DNA from: an uncultured Methanobrevibacter sp.
Lineage (GTDB): Archaea; Methanobacteriota; Methanobacteria; Methanobacteriales; Methanobacteriaceae
Assembly: GCA_902783085.1 (NCBI GenBank)
Contig: CACZPT010000006.1
Span: 1-8,379 of the forward strand
Reading direction: 5' to 3'
DNA length: 8,379 bases
Part shown: positions 1 through 4,983 of the stretch, piece by piece
Numbering within the stretch: position 1 is the first letter of the stretch
Layout: each line of letters opens with the position of its first letter
The notes under the pieces: generated by a model
Told to the model about the DNA's origin: nothing
What the model saw: only the letters and a program-made list of their open reading frames with translations
Database searches by the model: none
Program-made: the position numbers and the translations under genes

Positions 1-84
1 TGCGGGAGACGGGACTTGAACCCGCGAAGGGACTAACCCAATAGGCCCTCAACCTATCGCCTTTGACCACTCGACCACCCCCGC
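1..84 (-). tRNA. tRNA-Leu (anticodon GAG)
   Basis: The minus strand folds into a complete class II cloverleaf of 84 nt. The acceptor stem GCGGGGG (84-78) pairs with CTCCCGC, with one G-U pair, and the discriminator A is at position 1. The anticodon stem ATAGG/CCTAT encloses the loop TTGAGGG, which places anticodon GAG at 50-48; this reads the leucine codons CUC and CUU. A long variable arm (GGG-TTAGT-CCC) and the T-loop TTCAAGT confirm a leucine-type tRNA. No intron is present. The window starts at the discriminator base, so whether CCA is encoded cannot be seen. The gene lies 56 bases downstream of the DUF371 gene on the same strand. Confidence 0.95.
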
Positions 85-120
85 ATATAACAAAAGTAGT
101 TATTAAAGAATATGTTTTTC

Positions 121-134
121 AACTTATATAAGTT
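121..134 (-). promoter_or_regulatory. Palindromic TATA element, possible tRNA-Leu promoter
   Basis: AACTTATATAAGTT is a perfect 14-bp palindrome with TTATATAA at its core, lying between the DUF371 stop and the tRNA. Archaeal box A elements sit about 26 bases before the transcription start, so this one would start transcripts near 101 and give a tRNA leader of about 17 nt for RNase P to remove. A weaker candidate nearer the tRNA (ACATATTC, around 107-114) would start at the tRNA itself. Which is used cannot be decided from sequence. Confidence 0.35.
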
Positions 135-140
135 TAACTA

Positions 141-557
141 TTATTCAATGATTTTAATAGTAACTTCCATGATTTGATTATTTTTTAAATCATTAATCAC
201 ATCCAAATCCAAATCTCGAGCCGCCTTACTGGCCTTTACCATCAATGTTCTAGAACATGTATAATCACTAGTTCTGCATACTATATCTGTTGGATGGGTT
301 AGAGTTAAATCTTTATGACCATAACCTATAATTTCATCATGCCCATTAGGAGTATCCAATATAACAGCTATTTTTGTATTTGAATTAGCTATTTTATTTT
401 TAAACTCCAAAGGAAAGTTTTCCATTGACTTATCCATATCCACTCCAATAATACAATCAGCAGTAGGTCCAATTTCTAAATCTTTTGTAATTTCAAAAGT
501 TGATTTATGAAGTGAAGATACATTTTTGTGACCTTTAGTTCTGATTTTAAATTCCAT
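141..557 (-). CDS. DUF371 family protein (archaeal, function unknown)
   Basis: This 138-residue protein matches the archaea-specific DUF371 family by its overall pattern. Near the N terminus are a Gly-His pair (GH, 9-10) and HKSTFEITK (17-25). They are followed by DCIIGVD (34-40), a central YGHKDLTLTHP (79-89), a conserved CRTSDY...CSRTL stretch (94-105), and KASKAARDL (108-116). The length is usual for the family, and no signal peptide or membrane segment is seen, so it should be cytosolic. Conserved His, Asp, Cys and Arg residues hint at a small enzyme or nucleic-acid-binding role, but no function is established to my knowledge. The ATG at 557 is the only sensible start, as the family motifs begin within ten residues. 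No Shine-Dalgarno precedes it, so the mRNA may be leaderless or very short-leadered. It lies 65 bases downstream of the winged-helix gene and could be its own unit. Confidence 0.85.
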   Translation of the reverse strand: MEFKIRTKGHKNVSSLHKSTFEITKDLEIGPTADCIIGVDMDKSMENFPLEFKNKIANSNTKIAVILDTPNGHDEIIGYGHKDLTLTHPTDIVCRTSDYTCSRTLMVKASKAARDLDLDVINDLKNNQIMEVTIKIIE

Positions 558-585
558 AAATAATACTTATATTTAAGAATAAATA

Positions 586-613
586 AAGATTTTTAAATAG
601 TTTTTAAAATCTT
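586..613 (-). terminator. Inverted repeat after the helicase/wHTH operon, possible terminator
   Basis: Two perfectly complementary 8-base arms, AAGATTTT (586-593) and AAAATCTT (606-613), flank a 12-base spacer. They begin 10 bases past the winged-helix stop codon, and moderately T-rich sequence follows on the minus strand (585 down to about 576). This could end the operon transcript. The same AT-rich stretch contains TTTAAA (592-597), about 36 bases before the DUF371 ATG, so it may instead or also serve as the DUF371 box A. Confidence 0.3.
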
Positions 614-622
614 ATTGGCTAA

Positions 623-1105
623 TTAAAATTGATATTTCTGATTCTTTTTAAACTTATATGTAATTTCAAAAGTATTTAATGCCATTTGTCTTAAATTATC
701 CAAATCACCAGATGCTATTTCAGCCCATTCATCTTCCAAGTCACTAATTTCAAAAAGTATTTGACTGCCATAATCCGTTAAAACAACATCATAATCTAAA
801 TCATCAACATCCAATATTTGAACTAAATTTAGCGCTTCTAGCTTTTTGTATCTTTTCAGGTATAGTTTAGAATGTAATTTAAAATGCTTATCATCACTGC
901 TGATTTTAGCATATTGTTTTACGCGGATTTTCCTGTGGTGTGGTTTTTGATGTTTTACAACATTTTTTAAAAGTTTGATTTGACTTTCATGAAGATGTAT
1001 ACTTAAATTTTGTCTTATATAACTCATTTTAGATTCATAAATTATATCAACAAGTTTGGATGCATCATTCATCTGAGAAATTACGTTATTATGTGGATGT
1101 ACCAT
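623..1105 (-). CDS. MarR-like winged-helix DNA-binding protein
   Basis: This 160-residue cytosolic protein looks like an archaeal winged-helix regulator. Residues 14-50 form helices ending in HLHESQIKLLKN, followed by a strongly basic stretch rich in His, Lys and Arg (51-67). Residues 78-96 (from LHSKLYLKRYKKLE to NLVQ) fit a recognition helix running into the wing, and DDLDYDVVLTDYG (101-113) fits the wing strands, as in MarR proteins. The C-terminal helices (114-152), with acidic LEDEWAE, would form the dimer interface. The ATG is supported by Shine-Dalgarno AGGTGAT. The gene starts 21 bases after the helicase stop, so the two are probably cotranscribed. Its target is unknown; autoregulation of the operon is possible. 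The family call rests on secondary-structure pattern rather than an exact signature. It could be a structural nucleic-acid-binding partner of the helicase instead. Confidence 0.6.
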   Translation of the reverse strand: MVHPHNNVISQMNDASKLVDIIYESKMSYIRQNLSIHLHESQIKLLKNVVKHQKPHHRKIRVKQYAKISSDDKHFKLHSKLYLKRYKKLEALNLVQILDVDDLDYDVVLTDYGSQILFEISDLEDEWAEIASGDLDNLRQMALNTFEITYKFKKNQKYQF

Positions 1106-1108
1106 AAT

Positions 1109-1115
1109 ATCACCT
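1109..1115 (-). promoter_or_regulatory. Shine-Dalgarno of the winged-helix gene
   Basis: AGGTGAT on the minus strand lies three bases before the ATG at 1105. It matches the anti-Shine-Dalgarno (AUCACCUCC) at the archaeal 16S rRNA 3' end. It falls within the 21-base gap after the helicase stop, which supports independent translation of the second gene in a two-gene operon. The upstream helicase gene has no such site. Confidence 0.75.
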
Positions 1116-1126
1116 TTTTATTATTT

Positions 1127-3709
1127 TTAACCATTTTCTATTTTTTTAATTAAATAAGAAGTTTTACGTTCAATTTTTTTGTGATTAAAAGCTCTTGCAA
1201 TTCTTCTAATCGCATCTAAGTTTTTAATGAAATTATCCAACCATGAAAATATATCTCCGGGATAGACCTGAATTTGATATTTTCTAAATAATTTATTTGA
1301 TATGTCAACCGGATCTTTACCTTTAAGCCTTTCATGAATTATTAGCTCTGAAATTCCAAGCTGCAAACATCTGCAAAATGGTCTGTCCTGACAATTGCAT
1401 TTTAAAAAGTCGCTTTGAAGTCTAATTAATGCTTCCTGAAATTTAGAATCAAGTTTTTCTATTGCTTCACCACTTGATATAATATCCAAAGTTGATTCTG
1501 CAAATAATCTAGTTGAAAATTTGATTTTTAATGCATTGGCTATTTGATTGTGAATAACATTTGATAAATAGGCATTTTCAAATAATTCCAAATCCAATGC
1601 CATAGCCAATACTTTTACTTTTAATTTATCGTATTGTTCTTTATTTTTATACATTGGAGATAATCTAACGTAATCTGTTAGATAATCCTGATCGTTTAAT
1701 GCTTGGTGTATAAACTCACCATCTTCCAGGCTTAAAAATGAAACTGAAACCGCACGACCATATTTTGTTATTTTAAAGTCATCTGTAATTAATCCCAATT
1801 TTTTCATTTCAGCTATTGCAATTTCCAGGCTAATTGGAACATCAATTTTTTTGTAAAATTCACTTAACTGATTAAATGACTTGATTGAGTTAGATGAAAT
1901 ATCAGCCAGAATTTGTTCATATGAGCTTTCCTCATCATATTCAATGAATACATCTTCACTGTTACTTTCAAGAAGTTCCAGAGCTTTTGCTTCTTCGGAT
2001 TCTCCTTGAAAATCATTACCGATTTCTGGAAGTAGATAAACCATACCTCTGTCATGATAAGATGGTCTTCCTGCTCTTCCAAGCATTTGTGAAAACTCAT
2101 TTGGATTAATCCATTTATTACCCATTATTAATGAGTCAAATATTACTTGTGAAGCTGGAAAATCAACACCTGCTGCCAGAGCTGCTGTGGTTACTACAAC
2201 TGATAGTTTTGCCCTATCAAAGTCTTTTTCTATTTTTTCCTTTTTATAATAAGACAGACCCGCATGATAAGCAGCTGCATTAATACGTTTTTCCTGCAGG
2301 AAATTAGCAATTTTATGAGTTTTTCTTCTGGAATTTGTAAATATTATAGTTTGTCCACGATATCCTTTTTTGGACTTTGTATTGAATTCTTTTTTAGCTA
2401 GTTTCGCCATCAAATGACGTTTTGATGATTCACTTCTCATATAGACCAAATGTCTTTCAAGAGGAACTGGACGATTAGGATATTCCACTAATTTCATATT
2501 GAATTCACTAGCTAGAAATTCAGGATTTTTAACAGTTGCCGATAAGCCTATTATTTGAGTTTTTGGATATAAATTTTTAATACGTTTAATTAAACCATTT
2601 AAACGAGTTCCCCTATCCTCATCATCAATCATGTGAATTTCATCGATTAATACAACTCCCAAATTACTTAATTTATTTGAATTGCCGCTTCTAAGTAGGT
2701 AATCTATTCCTTCATAAGTTGCAACAACAATATCTGCATTAGAAACATCACTGTCAGGTAGTTTAAGCTCACCTTTAGCTTTAACACGATTTCTTCCAAC
2801 TTTAATAGCTACATTTAATCCTAATTTTTTATATTTCTTTTTAAAATCTCTGTATTTTTGATTTGCAAGAGCAACAAGTGGAGTTAGGAAAATAAATTTC
2901 TTTCCATTTAAAACTTCACTAATACCTGCAAGCTCACCAACCAATGTCTTTCCACTTCCCGTTGCACTAACAACAAGTAAATCTTCGCCTTTAAGTAATC
3001 CTTCTTTGATGGCCAGATACTGAACGGGCAGTAACTTATCATTGCCGTTTTTAATTAGAATATCTCTAAAGTCATGGTTGATTTTTAAACGTTTCATTTC
3101 AACCTGAGGTATTTTATATTTCGATTTTGATGAGATTTTATCAAATAATGTTAGGTTTTTATTTTTAAGAGGATTGAAATCTGGTGAGAGAACAGATAAT
3201 GTTTTTTGTAAATTTCCGGTTTTATCAAGGGTCTTTTTAAGGTTTCTAAAAATCTTTTTGTCAAAACCCATCAGTTTGATTTCATTTTTGATTGTATCAT
3301 ATGCACAATTTTTACAGATTAACTGATTGTTATATTCGTATGAAAAACTAGAGTTGACGATGGTGATATTTCCTTCAAATGCGCAAAAATCACAAACTTT
3401 CGTGTGTCTAACCTTAATGTTAAGTGATTTAAGATAATTTTCCATCTTTTCATCTCGAGTAGCTAAAAAAACAGCTTGACTTCTCAAGAGTTTAATAACT
3501 TCCTGGGGTGGAAACAGCTTTTCATTTATGCTGGAATTATCATCATAATTATAATCTGCAATAAATCTGGAAATTGCAATACCGTCAGAGGTATTTTGAA
3601 ATTTAATGTTTCCTACAAATTCTGCTTGCCTTTTATTGTTCAGTGCATTTTTAGGAGAGCCGATAGGATATAATTTCCACTGCTTTTTTACCTTTTTTAA
3701 AACCAACAT
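1127..3709 (-). CDS. Ski2-like SF2 helicase with Cys clusters (ASH-Ski2-like)
   Basis: This 860-residue ATP-dependent superfamily 2 helicase has all the expected motifs. In RecA1 are a Q-motif-like Gln230, Walker A SATGSGKT (248-255), motif Ia TPLVALANQK (276-285), motif II DEIH (356-359) and motif III SAT (390-392). In RecA2 are motif IV IIFTNSRR (455-462), YHAGL (481-485), motif V TTAALAAGVDFP (507-518) and motif VI QMLGRAGRP (541-549). DEIH and motif VI place it with Ski2/Hel308-type enzymes. Before the core is a zinc-finger-like module, C106-x2-C109 and C132-x2-C135; near the end is a second cluster, C771, C773, C779 and C781. The N-terminal C4 module plus Ski2 core resembles the archaeal RNA-decay helicase ASH-Ski2, reported to work with aRNase J and the exosome. 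That identity is inferred from memory of the architecture; a DNA-acting Hel308 relative is the alternative. No Shine-Dalgarno precedes the ATG, and a TATA element lies about 26 bases upstream, suggesting a leaderless mRNA. It heads an operon with the winged-helix gene. Confidence 0.88.
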   Translation of the reverse strand: MLVLKKVKKQWKLYPIGSPKNALNNKRQAEFVGNIKFQNTSDGIAISRFIADYNYDDNSSINEKLFPPQEVIKLLRSQAVFLATRDEKMENYLKSLNIKVRHTKVCDFCAFEGNITIVNSSFSYEYNNQLICKNCAYDTIKNEIKLMGFDKKIFRNLKKTLDKTGNLQKTLSVLSPDFNPLKNKNLTLFDKISSKSKYKIPQVEMKRLKINHDFRDILIKNGNDKLLPVQYLAIKEGLLKGEDLLVVSATGSGKTLVGELAGISEVLNGKKFIFLTPLVALANQKYRDFKKKYKKLGLNVAIKVGRNRVKAKGELKLPDSDVSNADIVVATYEGIDYLLRSGNSNKLSNLGVVLIDEIHMIDDEDRGTRLNGLIKRIKNLYPKTQIIGLSATVKNPEFLASEFNMKLVEYPNRPVPLERHLVYMRSESSKRHLMAKLAKKEFNTKSKKGYRGQTIIFTNSRRKTHKIANFLQEKRINAAAYHAGLSYYKKEKIEKDFDRAKLSVVVTTAALAAGVDFPASQVIFDSLIMGNKWINPNEFSQMLGRAGRPSYHDRGMVYLLPEIGNDFQGESEEAKALELLESNSEDVFIEYDEESSYEQILADISSNSIKSFNQLSEFYKKIDVPISLEIAIAEMKKLGLITDDFKITKYGRAVSVSFLSLEDGEFIHQALNDQDYLTDYVRLSPMYKNKEQYDKLKVKVLAMALDLELFENAYLSNVIHNQIANALKIKFSTRLFAESTLDIISSGEAIEKLDSKFQEALIRLQSDFLKCNCQDRPFCRCLQLGISELIIHERLKGKDPVDISNKLFRKYQIQVYPGDIFSWLDNFIKNLDAIRRIARAFNHKKIERKTSYLIKKIENG

Positions 3710-3980
3710 TAGTTAAAAGTTTATTGTTTATATTATAAAATACTTGACAATCACAAATATTGAGTTTTTTGTATAAACACTTAAGGTGAACTTAAATGTT
3801 GAAAATCATGACTGGATTAAAAATACTGGAATAACTATTGATAAAAATTATAAAAAATTAAAAAGAATATGATTTAGTTAAGTGCATTTTTGATTAAATG
3901 ATGAGTTAGATATTATTAGTTATAAGTTATTACACTTGAAATCCATGTCTAAAAATTAAAGGAAAATGAATAGAAAACAT
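3710..3980. other. Intergenic gap between the DUF368 and helicase genes
   Basis: This 271-base AT-rich gap carries the helicase promoter at its low-coordinate end and a hairpin overlapping the DUF368 stop at its high-coordinate end. Between them is a plus-strand mini-ORF from GTG 3786 to TGA 3872 (28 codons). An overlapping 12-codon ORF from ATG 3796 is preceded by GGTGA at 3785-3789. Neither resembles a protein I recognise. The part from 3873 to 3960 shows nothing I can name. Confidence 0.5.
3727..3739 (-). promoter_or_regulatory. Symmetric TATA box of the helicase operon
   Basis: TTTATA-T-TATAAA is a 13-bp dyad centred on 3733. Archaeal box A is centred about 26 bases before the transcription start, which puts the minus-strand start at about 3707-3709, exactly on the helicase ATG. 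A leaderless transcript fits the lack of a Shine-Dalgarno in the ACTTTTAACTA sequence before the ATG. Because the element is symmetric it could also fire on the plus strand, starting near 3759. Confidence 0.55.
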
Positions 3981-3987
3981 CTATTCA
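3967..3987 (-). terminator. Stop-overlapping hairpin, possible terminator of the DUF368 gene
   Basis: TGAATAG (3967-3973) and CTATTCA (3981-3987) form a perfect 7-bp stem with a 7-base loop, and the stem includes the TAG stop codon at 3983-3981. On the minus strand, T-rich sequence (CATTTTCC, then TTTAATTTTTAG) follows within about 20 bases. Archaeal termination depends mainly on the T-tract, so the role of the stem is uncertain. Confidence 0.35.
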
Positions 3988-4880
3988 ATATAATTAAACT
4001 TAGTTTCCATAATAATAATTATAGCAAATGCAATAACAGCTATAATAATACATGGTAAAATACCTGAAAAATTAAATGAAATACTGGACGCAATATGACC
4101 AACAGGGATTTTTAAAGTTCCAAGCATTACACCAATTAAAAATGCCATAGTTATCTCTTCATAATTTTTAAGCAAATAATTTAAAAGTTTTGAAAAACCC
4201 AAAATACCAATTACAGCACCAACTAAAAACACAATAATTTCTGTAACATGCATCTCATGAAGAGCAGTCAACATATACTCATACTGACCAAGCAACAAGA
4301 GTAAAAAAGATCCGGAAATTCCAGGTAAAATCATAGCACAAATAGCTATTAAACCAGAAATAAATAAAACAAATAAAGAATGATTTGCAGCAATAGGATT
4401 TAAACTAACAAAAGTAAAAGCCAAAACCATACCCAAAATCGCAAATAAAATATGCTTAAAAGAAATTTTTGGAATCTGTTTAAATAAAACAACAGCAGAA
4501 GCAATAATTAAACCTAAAAAGAATGAATAAGTAAGATCAGTATAAACATCCATACAATAAGTAATTACCTTAGCCAATGTTAACATAGCAATTCCAATAC
4601 CTAAAACCAACGGAATGAAAAATTTAAAATCTATTTCATCAAGCATTGTATTCCAAAAACCTTTAAAATCACCCTTAACCAAAGGTTTTATAAAAGTGAA
4701 ATTGATTTTACTAATAGCATGAACTAAATGCTCATAAATTCCAGTAATTAACGCAATAGTTCCGCCAGAAACACCAGGAACAATGTCTGCAGAACCCATA
4801 AGTATTCCACGAATAAAAATTAAAAATGCATCATAAAAATTAAAATTCAATATAATCTCCTCAATAAATGATTTAAACAT
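3981..4880 (-). CDS. DUF368/PopT-like polyprenyl-phosphate transporter
   Basis: This 299-residue integral membrane protein has the two internally related signatures of the DUF368 family: GSADIVPGVSGGT (29-41), and MILPGISGS (183-191) followed by a Leu run and GQYE. The paired motifs fit two inverted halves. Hydrophobic segments lie near 16-28, 89-107, 118-133, 142-160, 168-198, 213-230, 243-256 and 272-291. There is no cleavable signal peptide. Bacterial DUF368 proteins (PopT) return undecaprenyl phosphate across the membrane for reuse in envelope synthesis. The archaeal version presumably recycles the lipid carrier for pseudomurein or glycoprotein assembly, which is an inference. Length is normal for the family. 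The ATG at 4880 keeps the first segment; the next Met (28) would remove it. No clear Shine-Dalgarno is present. It lies 103 bases downstream of uvrA on the same strand but has no functional link to it that I know of. Confidence 0.87.
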   Translation of the reverse strand: MFKSFIEEIILNFNFYDAFLIFIRGILMGSADIVPGVSGGTIALITGIYEHLVHAISKINFTFIKPLVKGDFKGFWNTMLDEIDFKFFIPLVLGIGIAMLTLAKVITYCMDVYTDLTYSFFLGLIIASAVVLFKQIPKISFKHILFAILGMVLAFTFVSLNPIAANHSLFVLFISGLIAICAMILPGISGSFLLLLLGQYEYMLTALHEMHVTEIIVFLVGAVIGILGFSKLLNYLLKNYEEITMAFLIGVMLGTLKIPVGHIASSISFNFSGILPCIIIAVIAFAIIIIMETKFNYIE

Positions 4881-4929
4881 CCTAATTTATAAAGTATTGG
4901 TATCAAAATGGTAATCTATTAAAATTTTT

Positions 4930-4983
4930 ATTGGATGATGAAAATAAAATAGACCATCAAATCCAATCATCAAAATAAAAATA
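4930..4983 (-). terminator. Bulged hairpin and T-rich tract after uvrA
   Basis: Directly after the uvrA TAG the minus strand reads TATTTTTATTTT, a T-rich stretch of the kind that ends archaeal transcripts. A stem follows: ATTGGAT (4930-4936) pairs with ATCCAAT (4961-4967), and GATG (4937-4940) pairs with CATC (4955-4958), with a 2-base bulge (4959-4960) and a 14-base loop. It may stop uvrA transcripts. No strong box A at the right distance from the DUF368 ATG could be found, so readthrough into that gene remains possible. Confidence 0.35.

Noticed and set aside
1864..2100. 78-codon minus-strand open frame
   Set aside because: It lies wholly inside the helicase gene in another frame; the helicase frame carries motif VI and surrounding conserved sequence here.
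3476..3673. 65-codon plus-strand open frame with a hydrophobic run
   Set aside because: It is antisense to the N-terminal coding part of the helicase. The Ile run comes from AT-rich codons on the other strand, and no promoter or Shine-Dalgarno supports it.
4886..4893. TTTATAAA as box A of the DUF368 gene
   Set aside because: It is only about 9 bases from the ATG, so the transcription start would fall inside the coding region, and the next Met would delete the first membrane segment.
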